A stretch of 64,000 nucleotides of DNA from the NCBI GenBank assembly GCA_029339505.1, contig JAQISU010000132.1, positions 5,682,001 through 5,746,000 of the forward strand. The letters are read 5' to 3'. How positions within the stretch are numbered: position 1 is the first letter of the stretch; each line of letters begins with the position of its first letter. The position numbers and the translations under genes are program-made. Below, one piece after another: positions 10,123 to 22,406 of this stretch. The notes under the pieces were generated by a model. It was given only the letters and a program-made list of their open reading frames with translations. It was not told the DNA's origin and ran no database searches. Origin of the DNA: Unio delphinus. Its lineage: Eukaryota; Mollusca; Bivalvia; Unionida; Unionidae.

Positions 10123-10785
10123 ATGGAAGTGATCGATTTCTCCGCGTTGAAGAAACAACAGCCACTAAAACATCATCCGATGTTACCAAACTCAATCAGA
10201 ATGATTATCATTGGACCTTCCGGAAGTGGTAATACCCAGTTGCTGTTAACGATGATAATGAAGTATTTAACCTGGGATAAATTATATTTGATTGCACCTA
10301 GCGTAGATGATCAACACTGCTATCAAGTATTAAAAGATTACAACGAAGCCGCTTCAGAATCTTACGGCGGAAGCGTAATTGAATTTATCACAGATATCAA
10401 CGATGCGCCATCCATCGAAGATATTGATGGGTCCATTAATAATCTTATCGTGTACGATGACGTAATGTTAAAAAAACAACAAAACCCACTAGAAATATTT
10501 ACACGAGGACGTCATAAAAACATCGATGTGATATATGTAACTCAAAAATACGCACAGATTCCAAGTATAATCAGAGAAAATTGCAATCTAGTATGTGTAT
10601 TTAACGGAACTGGAAAATACACACTACAAAATATTTATCAATACTGGTGTGACGGTGATATGGGTTTTAATAAATTTAGAAATTTCTTTAGTGGTGCTCA
10701 GGCTACCCCGCATGGATTTATCACGTTAAATTTATCAGATCCTCGGACACGATATCGAATTGGATTGGATCGTATCTATAGCTAA
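10123..10785 (+). CDS. A32/FtsK-type packaging ATPase with altered Walker A
   Basis: The start at 10123 (MEVIDFSALKK) is chosen because upstream codons have no homology and the PLA2 gene diverges from 10097; ATG 10108 is an alternative. The 220-aa product has a P-loop IIIGPSGSGNT in which the invariant Lys of GKT is Asn, Walker B NLIVYDDV, then FTRGRHKNIDVIYVTQ, the usual sensor segment of viral DNA-packaging ATPases. It would pump the genome into capsids. The reading frame is open but loss of the Lys should stop ATP hydrolysis, in line with decay of the other genes in this element. Confidence 0.8.
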   Translation: MEVIDFSALKKQQPLKHHPMLPNSIRMIIIGPSGSGNTQLLLTMIMKYLTWDKLYLIAPSVDDQHCYQVLKDYNEAASESYGGSVIEFITDINDAPSIEDIDGSINNLIVYDDVMLKKQQNPLEIFTRGRHKNIDVIYVTQKYAQIPSIIRENCNLVCVFNGTGKYTLQNIYQYWCDGDMGFNKFRNFFSGAQATPHGFITLNLSDPRTRYRIGLDRIYS

Positions 10786-10796
10786 TTCGGTTAGCG

Positions 10797-11040
10797 TAAC
10801 GCAGCAACGGGGGTGAACGCCAACGACAACATCGAAGATGTCGGCGTCGTTTTTTTTTTACTGAAAAATTTAATTAAGTATTTCAAAAAAACCTCAGTTT
10901 TTTGCTAAATTTATTGAAAAATTTAATTAAGTATTTTCAAGGAAGCCTCAGTTTGCTAAATTGAGGCCTATTAAGCAATTTCGAGAAAGCCTCAATTTGC
11001 TAAATTGACGCCTGTAAAAGCTGGTCTATCCACCTCCTCT
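10797..11040. repeat. Subterminal palindromic repeats near end of element A
   Basis: Two direct copies of a block starting GAAAAATTTAATTAAGTATTT (10,863 and 10,915) are followed by CCTCAGTTTGCTAAATTGAGG-like palindromes near 10,950 and 10,990. An imperfect hairpin followed by nine T (about 10,825-10,860) lies just after the ATPase stop. This may be the inner part of the right terminal repeat; the true end was not found. Confidence 0.5.
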
Positions 11041-11134
11041 GAACAATTTCGGTTTCGGTAGAAGCCTTTTTTTTGCTTGAAAACCTGGTATGTTCAGCTC
11101 TTCTGCTGCTTCAGTAAAGGAATTTTTTTAACAA

Positions 11135-11880
11135 TAATTTGCATTACCATGGTTTGTCACCCGTGTGTATTAACATAAAATTCGTAGTAAAAAAATTCCC
11201 GCAAATTTCATATCCGTATGGTTTATCACCTGTGTGTATCCTTAAGCGTATGGATAAATAAGAGCTCTGGCCAAAAGACTTTCCACAAACCTCACATTTG
11301 ATTGGTTTATCACTAGTATACGTCTTCATATACCTTCTTTCACGTAAACAGTTTTCCACATATTTCACATTGGTATGGATTATCGCCTGTATTTATCCTA
11401 GTGTGACTTGTCAAATCAAAGTTATTACAAAATATTTTCCCACCTATTTCATATTTGAATGACTTTTCACCAGGGTTATATTTTAACTTGTCAACCTTGA
11501 CTACTGAGGAAGACACTTTACCACACATCACATTGTGTGGCTTGTCACCAGTATGTATTCTAGTGTGCTTAGTCAAACTCGAGCGCTCGCTGAACAATTT
11601 ACCTCCAAATTCACATTTGTATGGTTTGTCACCAGTGTGTATACACTCTTAATAACTTTGCTGCCTAAATAAATTTCCGCAGAGTTCACATCTAACGGGC
11701 TTTACACCAGTATGTAGCTGCTATTGTCGTTTCACTAAATAATTTACCACCTGAGACACATTTGTATGGTTTGTCACCAGTATGTATCCTCTGGTCTACT
11801 GTCAAATAGAAGCTGTGGTTCAACAAATTTACACAAATGTCACATTTGAAGATTTTATCACCAGTAGATACCCTCCGGGT
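11135..11880 (-). pseudogene. C2H2 zinc-finger array, eroded
   Basis: At least seven finger-like units occur on the minus strand, joined by HTGDKP linkers, but they are split over several frames and some have lost zinc ligands (for example a finger reading YGYEICG where the first Cys should stand). No frame holds more than about two fingers. This is a dead copy of a host zinc-finger gene or of a retrocopy. Confidence 0.8.
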
Positions 11881-12245
11881 TTTTTTTTCTTCTCCTCCAT
11901 TTTACGACATCCAGTGATGTACTACAGAATAGACATCTGTACGACATGGTCACAGTGGCCTATATTCACAGTGGAAATAAATCCATTATGCCAAATAATC
12001 TTTTGGGCTTGCCCGATTGCTTCGTACATCATTTAGGAGTCACGGTACTAATTCGGCTCGTATAGTAAACATATAGAAACACTGTCATATTCAAAATTCA
12101 ATAACTTAAAGCTTCCGGAAGATAATGATCAGACCATTATTTCTCCATGCAAAGCTATCCATGGTGCCAGTATGGAGAACACCATATGAGCCGCGGCATT
12201 TTATTTTATCTACATATGCATGAAACACGTGTTATTGATTCGGCA
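11880..12245. other. Intergenic stretch, nothing recognised
   Basis: AT-rich non-coding sequence with short homopolymers. No frame, RNA gene or known repeat could be supported. Confidence 0.4.
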
Positions 12246-12350
12246 CCAAATGAATCAGTCGCTACTTTCGGTTTCAAGTACTCCTACGTCAAGTCTGTAA
12301 AAATATTAAAATTGCATTAATATACTATTGCCTATATTTTTTAAAGTACA
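12245..12350. repeat. Dispersed repeat, second copy at 62,137-62,250
   Basis: AAATGAATCAG followed by GCTACTTTC, AAGTACTC and then an A/T-rich tail including ATATTTTTTAAA is shared with 62,137-62,250. Identity is moderate. The family is unknown to me. Confidence 0.5.
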
Positions 12351-12467
12351 AACACCAGGATATTAGAAGTTTGATAACTTTTAAATTTCAGAATCCTCAT
12401 AATAAAACGTATATTTAGCTGTTCAGAATATTCTTGACTACAAAAGACCACCCACCTACCCCCCAAA

Positions 12468-12660
12468 AAAATGGTTTCTGCAGCTGCCTTGCTTTGCGCT
12501 CTGCATTAAGAGGTTATTGCTAGGACTGGTCGGTCTAATGTCAGGATATGTGACTGGGTGTGATATGATTATACATGTCTGCAGCATGATGCCTCAGTGC
12601 TAGACATCACTATAAACTGACACATTGCAGACATTGCGAGCAGCAGAAAGGAAGAACAGA
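12468..12660 (+). mobile_element. SINE body fragment (5'-truncated)
   Basis: It matches the body of the copy at 24,596: TGTCTGCAGCATGATGCC, then AGTGCTAGACATCACTATAA and TGCAGACATTG. The tRNA-like head is missing. Confidence 0.75.
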
Positions 12661-12929
12661 CGTTTTGATGAAAACGTCATGTTTGAAAAAGTAACTCTTC
12701 CAACAAAAATGAAAAATATAAGGTCAATAACGCCAAACCGAAGCCTCTAACTAACCGAAAGTTTCCCTAATTGGATTAGTTTATTTTTTTTATATTTTTT
12801 ATCTTTCGTTGTTCGTTTATCAAATTTCGTATGTATGTTTGGTTTACCCACACTGCCGATTCACTGAGGTCGTACCCTCTCTGCTGCTGTAATTAAATCA
12901 TCATTATATCAATTACTTAACTAAAACGT

Positions 12930-13474
12930 TATCAAGGCCTATACGATATCGCAACCGGGATTATCATATAAATGTATCGTTATAAATCCGTAATGGGTAG
13001 CTTACGCACGTAAAAAGTTTTTAAACTTATTTATATCTATATCTCATGAACACCAAACCGGATGAATATTTCTAAGTGTGTCTGTATCAGCTTCATTAAA
13101 TATGGCTACAATATTACTTATCTCTGATCACTTTAGTTATTGGTGTATATTTCTGTGTTACATTATATATGTAATTTTACGTATGCCTGGAGAAAATATT
13201 AATACCGGATTTGATTGTCAAGCATTACAACATCACAAATATTCTTCCTACTTTAATAATTTTGCGTTCTCGTTAAAATCTGTAAGAACATAGTATGCTC
13301 TTTTACCATTTACAGACGGTGCCACTAAATATAATTATTTATTCCACTGGAGACATCATATTATCAATTTAAGTAATAAATGTGTTTTTTCCATTTCCAA
13401 AAGGACCTATTATGATCATTCTGATGTTTGACTGGTTCTTGTTTTCGTGTCGCCGAGAAATCAATTACATCCAT
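12930..13474 (-). pseudogene. Ancient packaging-ATPase copy, inverted
   Basis: From ATG 13,472-13,474 the minus strand reads MDVIDFSA, then in shifting frames IIIGPFGNGK, YLVAPSVNGK, VTQKYTPI, FNEADTDTLRNI and INKFKNF, all matching the ATPase at 10,123-10,785. Many stops and shifts make it a long-dead copy. Gene order and divergence from the PLA2 remnant mirror element A. Confidence 0.75.
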
Positions 13475-13485
13475 ATTATAAATAT

Positions 13486-13935
13486 ATGGATTTATATTGT
13501 TTACGTTGTCGAGTTAACAATACGATCACTGATTTAGCCAGTTAAAACAATATGGAAAATAATCGTATGGTTGAGAATGTGCAATAAGTGTCAGAATTTA
13601 TTTTTGTTTCTACGTAAAATTCATCATAAAGATAGCGGTGATATTGCTACATTACTGTCGAAATTTCAAGAAACTCCATGGTTTAAATACCCAGGCGAAA
13701 AACATCTTCCTAGCTATAATTAGTGTGGTCATGGAACCCGACTTGATATTTGGCTTGACGAACGATATCAACCAAGACAAAGAGAGCATCCAATAAATGA
13801 GAATGATCAAGCAGGTCATGTTGATGATGTATCGTATTTTTAAAAAGAAAGATTTACAACGACATACTGCAGATGTGAAGTTGATACACTCGTTAAATTG
13901 TATAAAATAAATATTTTTGAGAATCGTTAGGTAAC
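13486..13935 (+). pseudogene. Ancient PLA2-like copy, inverted
   Basis: ATG 13,486 opens MDLYCLRCR, matching the zinc head of the gene at 9596-10097. Farther on (13,660-13,790) FKYPGEKHLPSYN, then CGHGTRLDI, then a stretch aligned with the His-Asp helix follow, broken by stops and shifts. Only 11 bp separate this start from the divergent ATPase remnant. Confidence 0.75.
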
Positions 13936-14299
13936 TGGTTAGTAAGGTCTGCGATGGTTTATTTGAAAAGTGTTAACCCTTTTCTGCGAATGTGGCGTAC
14001 GTCCCCGTCATGTCCGAGCATGGTCTTAAGGCATGCAAGCCAAGGTGCACTGGGTTTTACGGAGATCTTACCGATGGATCTAACCGTACAAAAAATAATT
14101 ATAACTACATGGATCTTAGTGATAGATCCGTCTGTTTCCTACAGGTTAGTTTATATCAAATGTTTGATATCTTCATAATGAATTTGTTCGCTATAACATG
14201 GTTATGCTGCCTACATGCAATTACAATTAATGAGACATTTGTGACAAATCCGTCCATCTAGTGGGTGGGGTGGGCCTTAGGCAAACCAGAAATATGATG

Positions 14300-15000
14300 A
14301 CGCGAGTTTAGTGATAAATACGTCTGTCCCTGTATGGATGGTTGGGGAACCCACTGGTTGCCGACTTCGATACGGCCAGCTGCAAATGGAGACCAAGGAA
14401 ACTGTTTCAGCACATTAACCACTTCTTAATGAAGACCTACATAAAAACACTGCAGTTCTGGAATGACCAGCTCCTGTGGAAGTCCATCCTGATGACGTTG
14501 GTCAACTCTGAAGTTGTGTCATACCTCCTCAAACGTTGAGGGGCTTGGGGCATAACATTTTGCCCGACCTGTGAATACTGTATGGCAGTTTCTTAAATGG
14601 TTCCGCCAATTTCATATGCACATACAAATCAGAGACATTCCTGCAAGACTAATTGTTCTGGCCAATGTTTTCTACATAAAGGGTCATGTCATACATATGG
14701 AACGGTCCCTCTGTTCTTCATTTATTCATCAAAGCTTCACTCTGAGGGGCTTCTGATAATCGACCTCTTTGTGACAAGGTGCAATCGATTTTCTAAAAGG
14801 TCAACTCATCGGTTATGGATCCAGGAACTTGGGTCATTTATGTGCTCTCAATCAGTTGGGAGGGATTATGAGCCCCACCTCCAGTCTTTGACTGAAAATA
14901 TTACCGGGTCAGCCATCTTTTTGGCTTGATTACTGTGCAATTCAACTTTTCAATCACGCCTGGTTCTTGACATATCAGCCTTGTGAGAGAACCAATAAAG
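14300..15000 (+). mobile_element. DIRS-like (tyrosine-recombinase) retrotransposon remnant
   Basis: Broken frames carry patterns of the DIRS reverse transcriptase/RNase H region: a NSEVVSYLLKR segment near 14,500, HIQIRDIPARLIVLANV near 14,620, then HMERSL and a segment with WIQELG-like and DPGTW-like remains to about 14,930. Frames shift several times. Related tyrosine-recombinase sequence may extend to 15,700 but I could not support it. Confidence 0.45.
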
Positions 15001-15792
15001 GCTGCTGCTCCTTAATATCTGAAACAATCAGGCAACATGGTGGAAGAGATATATATCATTAGGGGATATATCAGACCGACTAGACAACTTTTGATTTGAA
15101 TAGATCAAAATCCCTCATCCTATTTCCAAACTGGAATATGTTCTGGGACTTACCATGGCTCTATTCAGATAATTCAAGCCATTTGCCCAAACCTTGCTGA
15201 AGGTGTCTTACAAAATCTGATGTCTTTAAATGCAGCATGCATACGTTAAAGGCCCTTGAGTCAACCTACATTATCTTCAGTTCAGAATGATTATTCAGTG
15301 ATCTTCAAGACATCGGCAGGCTTTGAAATGGTTACCATCCATGGATTATCTTAGTGAAGTCATGTGTTACCTCATATCTCTACATTAGTTAAGAACTTCA
15401 ACCATACAAGATCAAACACTACCTGATGTGCACAAACACAAGTAATGTCAACCATAAAAGACTCTTTCTCCGTGTGAAGACGTATAAGCGTGATATTACT
15501 TCTCAAGCCCCAGCTTCCTTTGACATCTCAAATGATTATGTCGCCTCGTAAAAATCTGTGACTATGCTACACATACACAACCTGAAATTAGTGGATTCAA
15601 GGCCATCACCAAGAGAACCATCTTAACCAATTAAACCAACTCAGTCTTAGATTTGCTTAATTTATCGGTGAACGTTGATGGCAAGAATAATCATCTTTTA
15701 CACATCATGAAACTAAAGGCATACATGTTGATTTAAGCATGAAAGCTACAGTTACCACCTACATAGGGAATCAAATCTTTCTTCTCTAGAAG
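15000..15792. other. Non-coding stretch, possibly rest of the DIRS-like remnant
   Basis: No frame longer than about 50 codons and no clear motif. It leads into the ATATT satellite. Confidence 0.35.
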
Positions 15793-17130
15793 GATATTAT
15801 ATTATATTAATTATATTATATTATATTATATTATATTATATTATATTATATTATATTATATTATATTATATTAATTATATTACATTACATTACATTATAT
15901 TTCATTATATTATATTATATTATCTTATATTATATTACTTTATATTATATTTCATTATATTATATTATAATATATTATATTATATTATATTACATATTAT
16001 ATTTCATTATATTATATTATATTATATTACATTATATTATATTTCATTATATTATATTATATTATATTATATTATATTATATTATATTATATTATATTAT
16101 ATTATATTATATTACATTATATTATATTATATATTTCATTATATTTTATTTCATTATCTATATTATATTATATTATATTATATTATATTATATTATATAT
16201 TACATTATATTATATTATATTATATTATATTATATTATATTATATTATATTAATTATATTATATTATATTATATTATATTTCATTATATTATATTATATA
16301 ACATTATATTATATTACATCATATTAATTTATATTAATTATATTATATTATATTACATTATATTACATTATATTTCATTATATTATATTATATTATATAA
16401 CATTATATTATATTATATTACATTATATTATATTTCATTATATTATATTACATTATTACATTATATTATATTTCATTATATTATATTATATTACATTATA
16501 TTACATATTATATTTCATTATATTATATTATATTATATTTCATTATATTATATTATATTATATTACATTATATTACATTATATTTCATTATATTATATTT
16601 CATTATATTATATTATATTACATTATATTACATTATATTATATTATATAACATAATATTATATTATATTACATTATATTATATTTCATTATATTATATTA
16701 TATATTATATTATATTAATTATATTAATTATATTACATTATATTATATTATATTTCATTATATTATATTATATAACATTATATTATATTACATTATATTA
16801 TTTCATTATATTTCATTATATTATATTATATTATATTATATTTCATAATATTATATTATATTATATTATATTATATTATATTATATTATATTATATTATA
16901 TTATATTATATTATATTATATTATATTATATTATATTTCATAATATTATATTATATTATATTATATTATATTATATTATATTATATTATATTATATTATA
17001 TTATATTATATTATATTATATTATATTACATTACATTACATTACAATACATTACATTACATTACATTACATTACATTACATTACATTACATTATATTATA
17101 TTATATTATATTAATTTCATTATATTATAT
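15793..17130. repeat. ATATT pentanucleotide satellite (about 1.34 kb)
   Basis: The tract is built of TTATA/ATATT units with scattered TTTCA, TTACA and TTAAT variants, including a TTACA-rich stretch near 17,025-17,090. It is almost free of G. It will be hard to assemble correctly. Confidence 0.95.
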
Positions 17131-17694
17131 TATCCTATTATCTATTCACCTTATGTTAATGTGGTCAGGAAATGTATAGGAAGTAGAAGCAACACATTTT
17201 CTAGTGAACTTTCTCCAAGAATAAATCACATTTAAAACCTCTTCACTGCCATTGCCTTCTACTAAGTCTGCTGGTATTTCACTTAACTTAAAAACTCATG
17301 AAACCTGGCAATATCAAGGGGAGGTAATCAGCAAGTGATTGTCCTTTGTTACATAATTTTTGTTATCATCTAGTAGGGAGGTAAAGAGCTGACATTCCTA
17401 GTGTTGAGCTGATTGGTTAATTATCCTTGGAAAATATAAATTACCGTAATGTAAAAATTTGCTCTCAGTCAATATAAACATCGATTTTACTAATCATGGC
17501 TTTTCAGCTTCCTTATATAAAACAAAGGAAATCTCTCATGGATTCGAATTTAAAAAAGTGATTTTAAGGAGAAAAAACATACATGTCATGAATAGTTTTT
17601 TTTCTGTGGAAATACATATAATATGCAAGTTCTATCCAATTTTTGTCTGATGCATACATTATTCTAATTTTTTTCATCCTGTGAATTCTTATCG
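17131..17694. other. Intergenic stretch, nothing recognised
   Basis: No supported gene. A 63-codon frame at 17,459 lacks an ATG context or any motif. Confidence 0.4.
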
Positions 17695-17895
17695 AAATGG
17701 TACCAGTAGCTGCCTGACTTGGCTGAGGTTAGCGTCAGGACAGGTCGGACTGGTGTCAGGATAATAAGACTGGATGGGACATCATGCTACATGTCTGCTG
17801 CATGATGCCCCAGTGCTGGACATCACTATAAACTGCCATGCTGCAAACATCAGTGATATGTCTGGAACATTGTTAAAGTTACTTTAGAAATCCAA
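17695..17895 (+). mobile_element. SINE body with tail (useful empty-site relative)
   Basis: The body matches the SINE at 24,596 (CATGATGCCCCAGTGCT, ACATCACTATAAACTGCC). The tail reads TTGTTAAAGTTACTTTAGAA followed by a CA run. That tail aligns with the sequence on both sides of the Polinton at 34,816-55,397 and so shows what an unoccupied target looks like. Confidence 0.8.
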
Positions 17896-18683
17896 ATCAC
17901 ACACACACACACTTAACCTGTAGATTTTATTTTTCTTTATTATTGCATAACATTGTATTATGCAACTCAATGAATCTTCAAATATTTAAATTATCTGAAG
18001 TCCTTATTAGCTAACTCTAACATCATCAATAACTAAGCACTATTAAGATAATGGTGCACTGCATTTTGTTGAGACTGAAAACTACAATCACATCATGTGG
18101 CTGTGCAAGAACGTTGGCTCAAAACAATTAAATGTAATTATTTATGTAAAGATTTGTTCCTGTAATGTTATCGTTGGACAGCTGTTATTTTCTAACACCT
18201 TAATCAGTGCCAGAAAAAATTTGCTAGCGTATCGGGCGGGAGTAATTCCAGTTTTCAGTATATGATATTCAATACATGGTGGCCAGTATATTTGGTGGGG
18301 GAAGAAACTGGACAGGCCAAGTAAGATACTACTGGTCAACAGAAAGTTACTGGCAAGCTTTGTCACTTACCCGCATTGGTCTGAGATCTGAACACAGTGA
18401 GATGTGAGCAAGCTGTAAAGGTTCAACAACAGTCATATTGCCACTAACCCATATTAAAAATAAAACCTTGCCTGAAGTTAACAGCTGGCATTGACCATCC
18501 CTAAATCTGCAGGTAACATAAAAAGGAAGCATTAGTTCAAGTGACACTCAATTTATACTCGTTTGATTCATATGCATAACATTCCATCTGTGACAGTCCT
18601 TGTTTTTATGCCATCTCTGGCAACATGTGCTTCGACTTGCACAGATCTCATAAACATGTTTTTAAAACAGACATAAAACATAA
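17896..18683. other. Intergenic stretch, nothing recognised
   Basis: A short CA run at about 17,897-17,912. Minus-strand frames of 66-74 codons have no motif and are not called. Confidence 0.4.
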
Positions 18684-18835
18684 TTATCTGAAAACTTAGA
18701 GGCATAATTACCTGAAAACTTAGAGGCATAATTACCTGAAAACTTAGAGGCATAATTACCTGAAAACTTAGAGGTATAATTACCTGAAAACTTAGAGGCA
18801 TAATTGCCTGAAAACTTGGAGGCATAATTTGACCT
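18684..18835. repeat. 24-bp minisatellite, about six copies
   Basis: The unit AGGCATAATTACCTGAAAAC plus TTAG repeats head to tail with few changes. Because 24 is a multiple of three, it produces open frames on the minus strand with an 8-residue period; these are not thought to be genes. Confidence 0.9.
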
Positions 18836-19116
18836 AGTGAAATAGTACTTGTTTACATTTGGGAAATCTTTTGAGTATTGGTTATCTGCCTTATGAAATG
18901 TAAGAGAACATTTAACATTTAGGTACACAGTAAAATAAAATGACCAATCTTTCTGGACTTTCATTCTTCAAAATCTTTCGGGCAGCTGTGCTTGGTAATG
19001 GCTACATCTTGCTTTATTCACAGAATATGTTTTCATGTCAGTATGGGTTTTGTATATATGCTATATTTAGTCAACACATATCCTTAGCTAAATATTTTCA
19101 ACACCATTTCACTTTT

Positions 19117-19620
19117 AATTTGTTTGCCACCAGCATACATATTAAAGTGCCTTGTCCAATTAAAAGTCATGTTTACTAATTTTCAACATTTGTAACTGAT
19201 TGAGAACCATGTGCGTTGACAAAATAGCACTGGCTATATTGTACACATAATTGAATACGTTGTCACTAGTGTGCATCTTCATATGCTGTGTCAACTGTAA
19301 GTTCATACGAAACAATTTTTCAGTGCATTTCACATCTATTCGGTTCTTTAGCAATGTAACCATCGAACCATTTAATGTAACCATTTAATTTGTTTGCCAC
19401 CAGCATACATATTAAAGGGTCTTATCCAATTAAAAGTCATGTTTATTAATTTTCAACATTTGTAACTGATTGAGAACCATGTGCGTTGACAAAATAGCAC
19501 TGGCTATATTGCACACATAGTGTGCATCTTCATATGCTGTGTCAACTGTAAGTTCACACAAAACAATTTTTCAGTGCATTTCACATCTTTTCGGTTCTTT
19601 AGCAATGTAACCATCGAGTG
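19117..19620. repeat. Tandem duplication (270-bp offset) inside zinc-finger debris
   Basis: The block starting AATTTGTTTGCCACCAGCAT at 19,117 recurs at 19,387 with high identity over about 230 bp; a short segment with ATTGAATACGTTGTCACTAG is deleted in the second copy. Both contain remains of zinc-finger linkers on the minus strand. Confidence 0.85.
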
Positions 19621-19639
19621 AATTGACAATTAGAACTCG

Positions 19640-20475
<836 letters not shown>

Positions 20476-20479
20476 TAAA

Positions 20480-21194
20480 CAATGATTTCCGTAACCTATA
20501 TGGCCTGTCCCAGTGTGTTGCAGAGCATGGCTGTCAATTACAGAAATCAGACTAGGTCTCACTGGATAGTTTCGCATTTTGACACCTGCCTACTATTTAA
20601 GGTAGAAGGCATGTGCCTGATTATCACCATCCTAGCATTTTTCAGTTCACACATAAGCTAAATCTGTAATGTGGGTTAGATTTACTTTGAGTTAGGCTTG
20701 GAAACCGGTTGACTTGTTGGTGACTGCCTGTCACAGTTAGACTAGCAAAGGAGATCAAATGCTTAACTTGAGCTTCAAATGAGCCGCGAACTTGGCTTGC
20801 GTATTTACATGTGTCTGCTACATATGTAAATATCTAAAAATCTAGATGGTTGAGGGGTGATGAAAAGTATGCTAATTTGTTACAGTACTAGTGAACTGTA
20901 TTCATGTATAAAGCACATACTGATTCTTTTAGCTCTCAAAAATACCCCCTTTTCTGTAAAAAAAAAAATGAATGTAAAAAAAGAGGGGTTGGGGGCAGTG
21001 TTGATTCGGTATAAAAACCACTAGTTGCATGAGGAATTAACTTTAATTCCTCAGTCAGAATCTAACAAGCATCATTTCAACAAAAATCCTTAGCCATTTT
21101 TATTAACGTCTTTAATGTAATATTATTATCATTTTTCTGCTAGAGGTCATTGTCGGACAAAAATTTGCCAAAACAACTGTCCAGTGAGACCTTA
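20480..21194. other. Intergenic stretch, nothing recognised
   Basis: Non-coding, with a short A run and a G-rich run near 20,965-20,995. No supported feature. Confidence 0.4.
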
Positions 21195-21720
21195 TGTTTT
21201 GGAGATATCATCTCGCATGGCGTCTAAGTAGTTATCAATTATTTCATCATCTATGTATTGTGAGTTGTACAGTCGTGAGTAGTAGTCCTTAATGTGTGTT
21301 AGTATCACGTTTTTGTCTGTCGTCTCTCCATTCCCATTTATACTTAACACTTCTATGCTTCCCTCCCCCCTTCTTAATTCCTCCCTCTTATATAATCCCT
21401 CTGTTGTTTTGTATATCCCTGTAAATTTTCCTGCTCTTATTTCCCTCCCTGTTAGCTCCTCTGTTTTTTTTTTTTTTGTCTAATATTTTGTTCAAATCTT
21501 TCTGTCTCTCTTCTTAGTTGTTGTGGTTTTTAAGAGACTCTCTATTGCCTCTTTCAGCAATTCATTTCTCCCTTCCCATTGGTTTCCGTACTTTATTCTT
21601 AAAAAATCCCCTTTAAATTATCACACTCTTTAATAATATCTAGATTCCCTTTAATAGTAACATTTTGAATGTTTCTTTTCTTTCCCTGATAAATTATGTT
21701 TCTTCTAATATTTTATTGCT
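21195..21720 (-). mobile_element. LINE (non-LTR retrotransposon) ORF2 fragment
   Basis: Read on the minus strand, broken frames give RAGKFTGIYKTTEGLYKR and SIEVLSINGNGETTDKN followed by HIKDYYSRLYNSQ. That is the linker between endonuclease and reverse transcriptase typical of LINE ORF2 proteins. A stop follows near 21,210. Only this piece remains. Confidence 0.6.
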
Positions 21721-21723
21721 TAT

Positions 21724-21884
<161 letters not shown>

Positions 21885-22406
21885 TATTACAAATTAGATC
21901 TCTTGAAAGGCAAGAGGAACGCTCACAATAGATAAATGAAAATTTTTACGGCAATACGTTAATCCGTGAGTATTAATCGTACGCGTCATAGTTATTGTGA
22001 ACGCTTAGTTTACTTCTCAACAACAAGTATTAGAATAAAAATCATTATCTGGGTAGTTTTGGTGCTCAAAAATAGTGAACAAAGAAAGCTAATCTTTGTT
22101 CACGGCTGCCAAATTGACCAAATACGTGCAAAGCGCGAATATGACAATAAATGCATCTGGTGACTTTATTTCAGCTAACATAAAAGTTAATTAAATAAAC
22201 GGATAAATGTCTAAATGTACCTACTTAAACATGCCATAATATAAGATTCTACAATTCTGCTCAACTTTTCTTTTAGATGGACAGGCGGCTCAAACTGCTG
22301 TTCACATTGCAACAGTTGCATTAGATGAAAAATATACGATCTGCATTTGACAATTTACACACTGACAACCCAGACACATGCGGCACCATTGTTTGGACGA
22401 AGTAAA
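21885..22406. other. Flank upstream of the six-finger ORF
   Basis: A good 3' splice-site-like sequence (CTTTTCTTTTAG) ends at 22,276, but the frame it would open does not match the finger frame directly. No other gene is seen. Confidence 0.4.

Larger units (their letters stand above)
1..10860. mobile_element. Element A: partial, decaying virus-like (Polinton-like) element
   Basis: The window opens inside this element, so its left end and any major capsid gene lie outside. Visible parts in order are a capsid-like gene, two unknown small genes, an HNH endonuclease, a Cys-rich protein, a polymerase-helicase gene, an integrase, a PLA2-like gene and a packaging ATPase. Integrase plus packaging ATPase plus capsid-like protein is the Polinton/adintovirus theme, but the replication gene is not the usual protein-primed PolB with an exonuclease. 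Several genes are broken, so this copy is probably dead. The right limit is set where ATPase-side sequence gives way to short palindromic repeats and then zinc-finger debris; no target duplication can be checked. Confidence 0.75.

Noticed and set aside
10825..10860. Bacterial-type terminator (hairpin plus T-run) after the element A ATPase
   Set aside because: The stem is bulged and imperfect, and rho-independent termination does not apply to a nuclear animal element.
15793..17130. CRISPR-like or spaced repeat array
   Set aside because: Units are contiguous pentamers without spacers; this is a simple satellite in a eukaryotic genome.
18568..18964. Minus-strand repeat proteins with 8-residue period
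   Set aside because: Caused by the 24-bp minisatellite; no start context or flanking domain.
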